11,463 nt of DNA, taken from NCBI GenBank assembly GCA_934097255.1, contig CAKONT010000021.1:1-11463 (forward strand). Direction: 5' to 3'. The position numbers were made by a program, and so were the translations under genes. Below the pieces are notes generated by a model that was given only the letters and a program-made list of their open reading frames with translations, was not told where the DNA came from and did not search any database. Source of the stretch: an uncultured Bacilli bacterium. Lineage in GTDB: Bacteria > Bacillota_I > Bacilli_A > RF39 > UBA660. This document shows, piece after piece, positions 1 to 7,545 of this stretch; position 1 is the first letter of the stretch; the number at the start of each line of letters is the position of its first letter.

Positions 1-153
1 GAAGAATATGTTAAAAATATAAAATCTGGTAAAAAGTATATTTATCAAGAAGAAAAAGAGACACAGAAAACTAATAATGACAGTGAATTTGTAAAAGATG
101 CTGTTAATTTGTTTGGAAATGATATAATAGAAATACAAAAAGGAGAGGGTTAA
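1..153 (+). CDS. dnaX: DNA polymerase III subunit gamma/tau, C-terminal end (partial)
   Basis: An open frame enters from the left edge and ends with TAA at 151-153, giving the last 50 residues of a protein. The tail is lysine- and glutamate-rich and ends with a segment of the form KDAVNLFGNDIIEIQ, which resembles the 'A..LFG.D.VEI' ending of Gram-positive DnaX proteins. DnaX forms the ATP-driven core of the clamp loader that places the sliding clamp on DNA. The AAA+ domains lie outside the window, so the call rests on this short tail plus position: ybaB and recR directly follow dnaX in most Bacillota. The ribosome-binding site of the next gene lies inside its last codons, so the two are co-transcribed. 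Confidence 0.78.
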   Translation, partial: EEYVKNIKSGKKYIYQEEKETQKTNNDSEFVKDAVNLFGNDIIEIQKGEG

Positions 154-155
154 TT

Positions 156-452
156 ATGAATATGCAAGCATTACTTCAACAAGCAAAAAAAATGCAAAAG
201 GACATTACAGAGTCTCAAAAAGAAATTGAAAATGAAGAATTTGAGGGAAAAAATGGTTTGGTTAGAGTGGTTTTGCGTGGAGATAAAACTGTTAAAGAAA
301 TAAAAATAGAAGATGATGATGAAATAAAAAAAGATCTATCCATGCTTGAAGATATGATCTGTCTTGCTTTTAATGACGCAATTAATAAAATAAACAAGAA
401 AACAGAAGAAAAGCTTGGAAAATATGCTAATATGATGCCAGGAATATTTTAA
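156..452 (+). CDS. ybaB: YbaB/EbfC family nucleoid-associated protein
   Basis: This 98-residue protein has the normal YbaB/EbfC length and layout: an N-terminal helix with MQALLQQAKKMQKDI, a central beta sheet (residues about 28-52, with GLVRVVLRGDKTVKEIKI), and a C-terminal helix ending KYANMMPGIF. Family members form tweezer-like dimers that bind DNA with little sequence preference and are linked to nucleoid organisation and recombinational repair with RecR. The ATG at 156 was chosen over an in-frame ATG at 162 because AAGGAGAGGG (140-149) lies at suitable distance from it. The gene starts two bases after the dnaX stop and ends two bases before recR, a gene trio conserved across bacteria. 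The molecular role of the family is only loosely defined. Confidence 0.95.
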   Translation: MNMQALLQQAKKMQKDITESQKEIENEEFEGKNGLVRVVLRGDKTVKEIKIEDDDEIKKDLSMLEDMICLAFNDAINKINKKTEEKLGKYANMMPGIF

Positions 453-454
453 CT

Positions 455-1066
455 ATGATATTTCCTAAGGCTTTTAGTGATCTAATAGAATCGCTTAAAA
501 AATTGCCTGGAATAGGCGAAAAAACAGCTGAAAGACTTGCGTTTGCTATATTAGATTACACAGAAGAAGATGCCAAAGAATTTAGTGATAATATTTTAAA
601 TGTGAAAAAAAATATCCATAATTGTTCCATATGTGGTTCATTAACAGATCAAGATATATGTATGATTTGTTCTGATAAAACAAGAAATAGCGAAGAAATT
701 ATTGTGGTTGAAGATCCAAAAGATGTTTTTATTTTAGAAAAAATTGGTAATTTTAATAGCTATTTTCATGTTTTAGGGGGATTAATATCACCAATTGATG
801 ATATATCTCCAGAGGATATAAGAATTAAAGAATTAATAACAAGAGTAAGTGATGGCAATATAAAAGAAGTGATTTTAGCTACAAAAACAAGTATTGAATC
901 AGATATGACGGCTTTATATATAAGCAAACTACTATCAACAAAAGATGTAAAAGTAACAAGAATTGCAAGTGGTATTCCGATAGGTGCTGATATGGATTAT
1001 GTAGATAGTTTGACACTAGAATCTGCACTAAAAAATAGAAAAGAAATAAAAAATAATATAGATTAG
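455..1066 (+). CDS. recR: Recombination mediator RecR
   Basis: RecR forms a clamp-like ring that works with RecO (and RecF) to load RecA on single-stranded gaps. The 203-residue protein shows all family parts in order: a helix-hairpin-helix motif LPGIGEKTAERLAF (residues 17-30), a four-cysteine zinc finger (C57, C60, C69, C72), a Toprim domain beginning at EIIVVEDPKDV, and a C-terminal segment RIASGIPIGADMDYVDSLTL close to the family's 'GIPxGxxLEYxDxxTL' element. The second residue of the usual GG pair there is Ala. The length is close to that of the roughly 198-residue Bacillus protein. It begins two bases after ybaB with only a weak AGGA upstream, so translational coupling is likely. Confidence 0.97.
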   Translation: MIFPKAFSDLIESLKKLPGIGEKTAERLAFAILDYTEEDAKEFSDNILNVKKNIHNCSICGSLTDQDICMICSDKTRNSEEIIVVEDPKDVFILEKIGNFNSYFHVLGGLISPIDDISPEDIRIKELITRVSDGNIKEVILATKTSIESDMTALYISKLLSTKDVKVTRIASGIPIGADMDYVDSLTLESALKNRKEIKNNID

Positions 1067-1104
1067 AGCATATAATAAACAAGAAGTTTTGAAAGGATTA
1101 AAGT

Positions 1105-1290
1105 ATGAAAAAAATCTTTAGTATTGTGAAAAACCTTGTTTTTGCTCCATTTATTATTTATATCTATAACTTGATTGCCTTTCCATTAGGCATAATAATC
1201 CCAATTAATATTTTTACTTTAGCAATTGTTGGCTTATTTGGCTTTTCTGGCTTATTTACTTTAATAATTTTATATATTGTGGCTTTTTAG
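1105..1290 (+). CDS. bofA: BofA-like pro-sigma-K processing inhibitor (short form)
   Basis: This 61-residue protein is almost entirely hydrophobic, with two predicted membrane segments (about residues 9-30 and 35-60). Its second half, IPINIFTLAIVGLFGFSGLF, matches the BofA signature 'IPINPxTxxxVGxLGxPGxxxL'. In Bacillus, BofA sits in the outer forespore membrane with SpoIVFA and holds the protease SpoIVFB inactive until sigma-K is needed in the mother cell. Position supports the call: bofA follows recR in Bacillus (with yaaL between, absent here). It is shorter than Bacillus BofA (about 87 residues) at the N-terminus. GAAAGGA at 1091-1097 fixes the ATG at 1105. The proline in the 'LGxPG' element is replaced by Ser. 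Whether it still works in sporulation is inference. Confidence 0.85.
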   Translation: MKKIFSIVKNLVFAPFIIYIYNLIAFPLGIIIPINIFTLAIVGLFGFSGLFTLIILYIVAF

Positions 1291-1329
1291 CGTTTTAACT
1301 TAAAAAAGAAAAAAAGAAGGTAATAAAAG

Positions 1330-2229
1330 ATGTTAGAAGAATATAAAGAAAAACAACCAATATTTTATGAATTTGTTACGACATCTAAAAAACATAATAA
1401 AATTAGTCATGCTTATTTATTAGAAACAAATAATGTTAGTTATGCAAATGATTTAGCATTGTCATTTGCAAAGTATTTATTATGTGGCAATGAAGATAGT
1501 GATATTTCTCTTCAAATAGATAAAGGAAATTATCCGGATTTGAAGATTATAGATAGTCAAAAAAAAGAAATAAAAAAAGAACAAATATTATCTTTAGAAT
1601 CAGAGTTTTCTTTAACACCGATATGTGGAAAGTATTTAATATATCTTATAAAAGACGCTAATTTGTTAAACAAAAGTGCTGCAAATACAATCTTAAAGTT
1701 TTTAGAAGAACCAAATAAAGATGTAATTGCAATTTTATTAGTAAATAATATTCAAAATGTTATATCTACAATTTCTTCGAGATGTCAAATTATTAGTTTG
1801 CAAAATAGAGAAGAAATAGATAATAGTATTTACTTAAAATATATGGATAAAGAAGATAAATTAGAAGATTTTAAAGAAAAATCGTTAGAAAAAACATTAG
1901 CTTTTTTTAAAAAAGTAGAAAATTTAGGATGTAGTGTTTTAGCATTAGAAGATATTTCTTTTTATAAAGAAGATTTTGATATCTGTTTAAATATAGGAAT
2001 GAAAATATATAATAGTGTATTGCACTATAAATACAATATAAAAGATAATCTTTATGAAAAATGCTTTAAAGACATTAAATTTATTGAGAGTAAAAACAAT
2101 TTAAGTGATATAATAAGAAAAATTGAGTGTTTATCTCTATTTTTGAAAAAAGCAAATTATAATGTTAATAAAGAATTATTCATATATAATTTTGTTATTT
2201 CTTTTGTGGGAGGAGTTAGCAATGGTTGA
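1330..2229 (+). CDS. holB: DNA polymerase III subunit delta' (clamp-loader subunit)
   Basis: The 299-residue protein is the delta-prime stator of the clamp loader, partner of DnaX whose gene ends at the window's left edge. Recognisable parts are the N-terminal HAYLLE strand, the segment YLIYLIKDANLLNKSAANTILKFLEEP in two pieces (KDANLLNKSAANTILK, then FLEEP), typical of AAA+ clamp-loader subunits, and ISSRCQII, which carries the SRC motif used in trans at the neighbouring ATP site. The Walker A lysine is absent: where 'GPxGxGKT' would stand the protein reads ETNNVSYANDLA, so this subunit should not bind ATP, as in E. coli delta-prime. No zinc-binding cysteines are seen. A GAAGG ribosome-binding site precedes the ATG. 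The stop overlaps the start of ricT by eight bases. Confidence 0.93.
   Translation: MLEEYKEKQPIFYEFVTTSKKHNKISHAYLLETNNVSYANDLALSFAKYLLCGNEDSDISLQIDKGNYPDLKIIDSQKKEIKKEQILSLESEFSLTPICGKYLIYLIKDANLLNKSAANTILKFLEEPNKDVIAILLVNNIQNVISTISSRCQIISLQNREEIDNSIYLKYMDKEDKLEDFKEKSLEKTLAFFKKVENLGCSVLALEDISFYKEDFDICLNIGMKIYNSVLHYKYNIKDNLYEKCFKDIKFIESKNNLSDIIRKIECLSLFLKKANYNVNKELFIYNFVISFVGGVSNG
2208..2215 (+). promoter_or_regulatory. Ribosome-binding site that sets the ricT start
   Basis: GGGAGGAG lies six bases before the ATG at 2222, inside the last codons of holB. It favours that start over the in-frame ATG at 2162, which would add 20 hydrophobic residues foreign to the RicT family and has no comparable site. 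Confidence 0.85.
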
Positions 2230-2995
2230 GGTAATTGGTATTAGTTTTGAAAACAATAAAAAAATTTATTATTTTACGCCTAATAATATTCCTTTAAAAA
2301 AAGGTGATAAAGTAATTGTAACAACAGAAAGAGGGCAACAATTTGGTTATGTTAGAACTGAAATAATAAAAGTTGACCAAGATAAGCTTATGTCTCCGTT
2401 GAAAGAAATAGAAAAAGTAGCAACTTCTAAAGACTTTGGTAAACATCTTAAAAATTTAGAAGACAGTAAAAAAGCAATATTAGATGCCAATAAATTTATT
2501 GATGAATTGAAATTAGATATGAAAATTTTAGATGCAAGTTTTACATTTGATAGATCACAACTTTTATTTAATTTTCTATCTGATGATAGAGTTGACTTTA
2601 GAGAACTTGCTAAGAAATTAGCAGCAATTTATAAGACACGAATAGAATTAAGACAAATTGGAGTACGTGATAAAGCAAAAGAAATCGGTGGTATAGGACA
2701 ATGTGGTAGAGCATTGTGTTGTTCTCAATTTTTAGATGATATGCAAGGAGTATCAATCAATATGGCTAAAAATCAACTTCTTGCTCTAAATCCACAAAAA
2801 ATTAATGGTTCATGTGGAAGATTAATGTGTTGTCTTTCTTATGAAAACGATTGTTATAATTATTATAAGAAAAATTTACCCCAAGTAGGAGATAAAGTAT
2901 CAGAGGGAAAAGTTATTTATGTTGATTTGTTTAAAAAAATGTATAAAGTAGAAACACCAGATGGAGTAGTACAAGAAATATTTGTTAAAAATTGA
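2222..2995 (+). CDS. ricT: RicT (YaaT), PSP1-domain subunit of the Ric iron-sulfur complex
   Basis: The 257-residue protein begins MVEVIGISF, as YaaT/RicT proteins do, and carries the PSP1 domain. Two cysteine-rich motifs are clear: GQCGRALCCSQF (C161, C166, C167) and GSCGRLMCCLSYE (C198, C203, C204), with another cysteine at 211. In Bacillus, RicT joins RicA and RicF in a complex carrying [4Fe-4S] clusters. That complex helps RNase Y mature transcripts and is also needed for sporulation, competence and biofilm formation. The start at 2222 is set by GGGAGGAG and by homology. It overlaps holB, its usual neighbour in Bacillus. The stop is TGA. RicA and RicF are not in this window. Confidence 0.95.
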   Translation: MVEVIGISFENNKKIYYFTPNNIPLKKGDKVIVTTERGQQFGYVRTEIIKVDQDKLMSPLKEIEKVATSKDFGKHLKNLEDSKKAILDANKFIDELKLDMKILDASFTFDRSQLLFNFLSDDRVDFRELAKKLAAIYKTRIELRQIGVRDKAKEIGGIGQCGRALCCSQFLDDMQGVSINMAKNQLLALNPQKINGSCGRLMCCLSYENDCYNYYKKNLPQVGDKVSEGKVIYVDLFKKMYKVETPDGVVQEIFVKN

Positions 2996-3001
2996 AAGGG
3001 G
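2995..3001 (+). promoter_or_regulatory. Ribosome-binding site that sets the pth start
   Basis: AAAGGGG lies eight bases before the ATG at 3010. An in-frame TTG at 2992 would sit upstream of this site and add six residues before the conserved MKLIVGLGNPG start of the family, so it is rejected. Confidence 0.85.
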
Positions 3002-3009
3002 AAAAGTTT

Positions 3010-3570
3010 ATGAAATTAATAGTTGGACTTGGTAATCCTGGAAAAAAATATGAATTTACAAGACATAATATTGGATTTATGGTAATAGATAATTTTGCAA
3101 AAAGCCATAATATAAATATCACAAAAGAAAAATTTAATGGACTTTATGAAAAATTTGAGTATAATAATGAAACTATTATTTTATTAAAACCTCTTTCTTT
3201 TATGAATTTATCAGGTAGTGTTGTTTCAAAGTATGCTTCGTATTACAAGATAGATCAAAAAGATATATTAGTTATAAGTGATGATTTAGATATGCCACTT
3301 GGAAAAATAAAACTTAAATTATTTGGTTCAAGTGGTGGACATAATGGTTTAAAAAATATAATTGATTGTTTAAATAGTGAAAATTTCAAAAGATTTAAAA
3401 TTGGAATTGACAATGATAAAACAATTGATTCGAAGAATTATGTTTTAGGTAAATTATCAAAGGAAGAATTAAAAAAAATAACAGACATATTGCCTCTTAC
3501 AGAAAGTATATTAAGTGATTATTTAATGATGAGTTTTGATAAAGTAATGAATAAATACAACAAAAAATAG
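3010..3570 (+). CDS. pth: Peptidyl-tRNA hydrolase
   Basis: Pth cuts the ester bond of peptidyl-tRNAs dropped from stalled ribosomes and so recycles tRNA. The 186-residue protein has the usual length and active-site elements: N9 in GLGNPG, the catalytic H19 in TRHNIGF, N66 in PLSFMNLSG, the aspartates of SDDLDMPLG (90-98), and N112 in SSGGHNGLK. The start at ATG 3010 puts MKLIVGLGNPG at the N-terminus. It follows ricT by 14 bases and is followed at once by mfd. In Bacillus pth and mfd are separated by fin (yabK), an anti-sigma-F gene not present here. Confidence 0.97.
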   Translation: MKLIVGLGNPGKKYEFTRHNIGFMVIDNFAKSHNINITKEKFNGLYEKFEYNNETIILLKPLSFMNLSGSVVSKYASYYKIDQKDILVISDDLDMPLGKIKLKLFGSSGGHNGLKNIIDCLNSENFKRFKIGIDNDKTIDSKNYVLGKLSKEELKKITDILPLTESILSDYLMMSFDKVMNKYNKK

Positions 3571-3574
3571 GTGA
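3569..3574 (+). promoter_or_regulatory. Ribosome-binding site that sets the mfd start
   Basis: AGGTGA spans the pth stop codon and lies five bases before the ATG at 3580. It explains why the in-frame GTG at 3571, which is part of this site itself, is unlikely to be the start. Confidence 0.7.
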
Positions 3575-3579
3575 ATGCT

Positions 3580-6500
3580 ATGAACATAGTTGATGAACTT
3601 TTTAAAGAAGATTATTTTAAAGATATAAATAATATAGGTCTACTTCATTTGAATGTAGAATTTTTTGCGTTTTATGTATCTTTATTAAAAGAAAAACAAA
3701 ATAGATCTATTTTAATTGTTACACCAAATGTTTATGAAGCAAGTAAAATTAATAACAGTATGTTAAATTATACCGATAGTTTGTTTTATCAAATGGACGA
3801 TATAGTTAGTAGTAGTGTGGATGCTAAAAGTCCCGAATTGAAATTAGATAGAATAAATACTTTAACAGATATACTAAATAATAAAAAAAGAGTTGTTATA
3901 ACGGATTTAAATGGTTTTTTAAAAAAAATTCCTTCTCCAAATCATTTTAAAAATAGTATTATTTCATTAAAAAAGGGTGAAGAAATAAATAGAGATTTGC
4001 TATTAAAAAAGTTATATGAGAGTGGATATGAAAAAGAAACAATTATAACATCTCCTGGAAAACTTGGTGTAAGAGGCTTTGTTATAGATGTATTCCCATC
4101 AAACACAGAAAATCCTGTTCGTATTGAGTTTTTTGGCGATGAAATAGAATCTATTCGTTTTTTTAATGCCAATACTCAAAAATCAATCGAAGAAAAAGAA
4201 GAAATAACTATATATCCTTTTATAGACGAAGAAAATAATGATTTTGCTACTTTAATAGATTATTTAGATAATCCAATAGTTATTTTTAAAGATTATAATA
4301 GTATAGAAACCTCTTACAATATGTTAATTAACGATATAAAAGAATTTAATGTAGATCAAACATCATTTATAACAGACTTTAACGATATAAAAATAAATGA
4401 TGTGATGTATTATTTAGATTTTGATAGTAATTTAATATCCAAAAAAATGTCAAAAATAATAGATTTTGAAGTATCATCTGTTTCAAAGTTAAATGAAGAT
4501 ATCGATAAGATAAATCATTATTTAAAAAATCAATTATCGCAAAATAAAACTATTATTTTGTGTTTAAACATGAAAAATAAAAATAAGTTTTTAGATAGTT
4601 TAACTCTTTCGTATGTTTTAACAACAATGGATAATATATATTTAGAAAAATTAAATATAATTGATAAAAAGATGAATGTTGGTTTTATTAAAAATAATTA
4701 TATATTCCTTACTGAAAATGAACTATTTAAGCACCAAAATGAAAATAAAAAATCAAAATTGAATTATAATTATGCTACAAGAATAAAAGATATTAATAAA
4801 TTGGAAATAGGTGATTATGTTGTTCATAATGCTCATGGTATTGGAATATTTAATGGTATTAAAACATTAAATAAATCTGGATTTATTAATGATTATTTAG
4901 AAATTATGTACGCAAATAACGATAAATTATATATTCCAGCATCAAAAATGGAAAATATAAGTAAATATGCTGGAAAAGATGGATATATTCCAAAAATAAA
5001 TTCTTTAAATAGTCCTTCTTGGGAAAAAACTAAGAAAAGAGTTAAAGAAAAAATAAGATATGAAGCTGAAAGACTTTTAAAAGTTCAAGCAAAAAGGAAT
5101 ATGCAAAAAGGTTTTGCTTATCAAAAAGATACAGAAGAACAAATATTATTTGAACAAGAATTTGAATATGAAATGACAAGAGATCAACAAATAGCTACTA
5201 ATCAAATAAAAAGTGATATGGAAAAAGACAAACCAATGGATAGAATTTTATGTGGTGATGTTGGTTATGGTAAAACAGAGGTTGCATTTAGGGCAGTATT
5301 TAAAGCAGTTTCATCATCAAAGCAAGTAATGTATTTATGTCCAACGACACTTTTATCCAAGCAACAATATGAAAGTGCTATAAAAAGGTTTCAAAATTTT
5401 CCAGTAAGAATTGCTTTATTAAATAGATTTGTCACACCAAAAAAGACAGCTGAAATTTTAGAGGACTTTTCAAATGGTAAAATAGATTTTTTAATTGGAA
5501 CGCATCGTCTATTAAGTAATGATGTGATACCAAAGGATTTGGGATTATTAATAATCGATGAGGAACAACGCTTTGGAGTAGCACACAAAGAAAAAATAAA
5601 AGAAATGAAATCAGATATAGATGTTTTAACACTTACTGCAACACCTATTCCTAGAACCTTACAAATGTCTTTACTTGGAATTAGAGATTTATCACTAATT
5701 GAGACCCCGCCTAAAAATAGACATTCTGTTCAAACTTATGTTATGCCGGAAGATAAAAGAATAATAAAAGAAATAATATATAAAGAACTTGCAAGATCGG
5801 GGCAAACTTTTATTTTATATAATAAAGTATCAGATATAGAAGAAAAAACAAACGAGATAAAAAAATTAGTTCCCGATGCTAGAATTACGTTTGCTCATGG
5901 ACAAATGTCAAAACTAGAACTAGAAAAAAGAATGGAAGATTTTATAAATTATGAATATGATTGTTTAATATGTACGACAATTATTGAAACTGGAATCGAT
6001 ATACCAAATGCTAATAGTTTAATAGTTTTTAATGCTGATTATTTTGGCCTTAGTCAACTTTATCAAATAAGAGGAAGAGTTGGAAGAAGTAAACGAGTAT
6101 CGTACGCATATTTAATGTATCAAAAAAATAAAATGTTAAATGATATTGCTATAAAAAGATTAAATGTAATAAAAGAATTTACTGAACTCGGAAGTGGATT
6201 TAGTATTGCAACAAGGGATTTATCAATTAGAGGTGCCGGTGATATTTTAGGTGCAGAACAAGCTGGATTTATTGATTCTGTGGGAATTGATTTATACATG
6301 AGTATGTTAGAAATAGAAGTAAAAAAACTAAAAGGTGAACCTATTTTAGAAGAAGAAAATAATGATACAAATGATGTTATTAAAGTAAATAATCATATAA
6401 AGGATAATTATGTTAACGAACAAGAATTAAAAATAGAAATTCACAAATTAATAAACAAAATAACGTCTTTCGAAAAGTTAAAAGAAGTAAAAAAAGAATT

Positions 6501-6804
6501 AGAAGATAGGTTTGGAACAATAGATAGAGATATGTATATCTATATGAACGAAGAATTATTTACTAATTTAGCAAAAGAAAAAGGTGTAATTGAAATAAAT
6601 GATAATAATATGTATATAGAGATTGTATTTGATAAAGAAAAAAGTAATAGTATTGATTATGGCAATTTATTTTTAATAACTTCTAATATATCAAATAAAT
6701 TTAAACTTGAATACAAAACAGATAAGTTATATATCAAACTTTTAAAAAATACTTTATCAAAACATTATTTACTCTATTTGAATGAATTACTTGAAAAGAT
6801 GTAA
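3580..6804 (+). CDS. mfd: Transcription-repair coupling factor Mfd
   Basis: Mfd is an ATP-driven DNA translocase that pushes RNA polymerase stalled at lesions and recruits UvrA. The 1074-residue protein shows the expected order: a UvrB-like N-terminal module (with SPGKLGVRGFVIDVFP and RIEFFGDEIESIRFF), the RNA-polymerase-interaction domain (from about residue 408, EIGDYVVHNAHGIGIF), then the two RecA-like motor domains. Those carry Walker A GDVGYGKTE (559-567), the DEEQ box (660-663), TATPIPRT, ETGIDIPNAN and QIRGRVGR. The TRG translocation motif follows (about 878-888, TRDLSIRGAGD), then a C-terminal regulatory domain. It is roughly 100 residues shorter than Bacillus Mfd; motif spacing places the loss in the N-terminal half. 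The gene abuts pth and ends at a terminator. Confidence 0.97.
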   Translation: MNIVDELFKEDYFKDINNIGLLHLNVEFFAFYVSLLKEKQNRSILIVTPNVYEASKINNSMLNYTDSLFYQMDDIVSSSVDAKSPELKLDRINTLTDILNNKKRVVITDLNGFLKKIPSPNHFKNSIISLKKGEEINRDLLLKKLYESGYEKETIITSPGKLGVRGFVIDVFPSNTENPVRIEFFGDEIESIRFFNANTQKSIEEKEEITIYPFIDEENNDFATLIDYLDNPIVIFKDYNSIETSYNMLINDIKEFNVDQTSFITDFNDIKINDVMYYLDFDSNLISKKMSKIIDFEVSSVSKLNEDIDKINHYLKNQLSQNKTIILCLNMKNKNKFLDSLTLSYVLTTMDNIYLEKLNIIDKKMNVGFIKNNYIFLTENELFKHQNENKKSKLNYNYATRIKDINKLEIGDYVVHNAHGIGIFNGIKTLNKSGFINDYLEIMYANNDKLYIPASKMENISKYAGKDGYIPKINSLNSPSWEKTKKRVKEKIRYEAERLLKVQAKRNMQKGFAYQKDTEEQILFEQEFEYEMTRDQQIATNQIKSDMEKDKPMDRILCGDVGYGKTEVAFRAVFKAVSSSKQVMYLCPTTLLSKQQYESAIKRFQNFPVRIALLNRFVTPKKTAEILEDFSNGKIDFLIGTHRLLSNDVIPKDLGLLIIDEEQRFGVAHKEKIKEMKSDIDVLTLTATPIPRTLQMSLLGIRDLSLIETPPKNRHSVQTYVMPEDKRIIKEIIYKELARSGQTFILYNKVSDIEEKTNEIKKLVPDARITFAHGQMSKLELEKRMEDFINYEYDCLICTTIIETGIDIPNANSLIVFNADYFGLSQLYQIRGRVGRSKRVSYAYLMYQKNKMLNDIAIKRLNVIKEFTELGSGFSIATRDLSIRGAGDILGAEQAGFIDSVGIDLYMSMLEIEVKKLKGEPILEEENNDTNDVIKVNNHIKDNYVNEQELKIEIHKLINKITSFEKLKEVKKELEDRFGTIDRDMYIYMNEELFTNLAKEKGVIEINDNNMYIEIVFDKEKSNSIDYGNLFLITSNISNKFKLEYKTDKLYIKLLKNTLSKHYLLYLNELLEKM

Positions 6805-6823
6805 TTTTAATACATCTTTTTTT
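6794..6823 (+). terminator. Rho-independent terminator of the dnaX-mfd operon
   Basis: A perfect 10-base inverted repeat, AAAAGATGTA (6794-6803) and TACATCTTTT (6811-6820), encloses a 7-base loop and is followed by more T. The 5' arm contains the last mfd codons and most of its TAA stop, so the hairpin can form only after the ribosome leaves. It closes the long operon that starts left of the window. Confidence 0.85.
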
Positions 6824-6990
6824 GTTATCTAAGGGTTAATAAATGGAAAAAATTACCAACAAAAAAGTGCTTATAAAAATATTATAATATAAATAAGATT
6901 AGGGAATAAAAAAAATGAAAATTGGAAGAATAATATTGAAAAGTTTTTTTACAAAAAAACAATAAATACATATGAAAGGCGTTGAACTTT
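6824..6990 (+). other. mfd-spoVT intergenic region with possible leader ORF
   Basis: This very AT-rich spacer holds a TATAAT at 6883-6888 without a good -35 box. It also holds a 16-codon frame, MKIGRIILKSFFTKKQ (6915-6965), preceded by AGGGA at 6901-6905. The spoVT ribosome-binding site is AAAGG (6975-6979). A second weak promoter candidate is TTGAAA (6936-6941) with CAATAA 18 bases later. No clear sigma-G promoter, which drives spoVT in Bacillus, could be recognised. Confidence 0.4.
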
Positions 6991-7521
6991 ATGAAAGCTA
7001 CTGGTGTTGTAAGAAGAATTGAGGAGTTGGGAAGCATTGTGATTCCTAAAGAGATAAGAAAAAGTCTTCGTTTTATGGTTGGAGAATGGTTGGAAATATA
7101 TTTAGATAGTGATAATATTATTTTAAAAAAATTTTCTCCCTTTGATAATTTGAATGATTTCTATAAAGATTATGTTGACTCAATATATTCTTCAATTAAA
7201 GAAAATATTTTAATTGTTGATCGTGATACAATTGTTGCAATAGCTGGAGATTTAAAAAAGAAATATTTTGGTAAGCAAATATCACTTGATATTGATGAGA
7301 TTATTCAAAAAAGAAATATTGTTGTTTCAAAAGAATATACTAATATAAATATAGTAGATGGAGAAAAATTATATGGAAGTTTTGTTATTGCTCCAATAGT
7401 TGTCAATGGTGATGCCATAGGAGCAGTAATTATGTATTCTGAAAACAGAAGATTAGATGAGTTAGATGAAAAAACAATTACAATTGCTGCAAAATTTTTA
7501 GGAAAATATATTGAAGAATAA
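6991..7521 (+). CDS. spoVT: Stage V sporulation protein T (AbrB-GAF transcription regulator)
   Basis: The 176-residue protein matches SpoVT in length (178 in Bacillus) and layout: an AbrB-type swapped-hairpin DNA-binding domain (residues 1-52, MKATGVVRRIEELG then IVIPKEIRKSL and LEIYLDSDNIILKKFSP) and a C-terminal GAF domain (about 60-176, with NILIVDRDTIVAIAGDLKKKY and GSFVIAPIVVNGDAIGAVIMYS). SpoVT tunes late forespore genes under sigma-G. Of the four arginines that contact DNA in AbrB (8, 15, 23, 24), R8 and R23 are kept, residue 24 is Lys and residue 15 is Ser. ATG 6991 was chosen because the family starts MKATG and the upstream TTG at 6982 lies only two bases from the AAAGG site. The T-box promoter lies in its last codons. 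Confidence 0.95.
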   Translation: MKATGVVRRIEELGSIVIPKEIRKSLRFMVGEWLEIYLDSDNIILKKFSPFDNLNDFYKDYVDSIYSSIKENILIVDRDTIVAIAGDLKKKYFGKQISLDIDEIIQKRNIVVSKEYTNINIVDGEKLYGSFVIAPIVVNGDAIGAVIMYSENRRLDELDEKTITIAAKFLGKYIEE

Positions 7522-7539
7522 AAATAATTGTGATATAAT
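7511..7539 (+). promoter_or_regulatory. Sigma-A promoter of the metG T-box transcript
   Basis: TTGAAG (7511-7516) and TATAAT (7534-7539) are separated by exactly 17 bases, with a TG one base before the -10 box (extended -10). It overlaps the last codons and stop of spoVT. Transcription would begin near 7546, just before the T-box stem I. Confidence 0.8.
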
Positions 7540-7545
7540 CCTTGG

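Noticed and set aside
123..128. TATAAT inside the end of dnaX as a promoter for ybaB
   Set aside because: No -35 box at a suitable distance; the tight gene spacing argues for co-transcription with dnaX.
1054..1076. Sigma-E-like promoter before bofA (TAATATA and CATATAAT)
   Set aside because: The two elements resemble sigma-E boxes but are only eight bases apart, far less than the usual 13-15, and such strings are common in DNA this AT-rich.
2162..2221. N-terminal extension of ricT from ATG 2162
   Set aside because: It lies inside holB, lacks a ribosome-binding site, and adds residues not seen in the family; GGGAGGAG points to 2222.
5391..5632. Minus-strand frames opposite mfd
   Set aside because: They are antisense shadows of conserved helicase motifs, with no ribosome-binding site and no recognisable protein.
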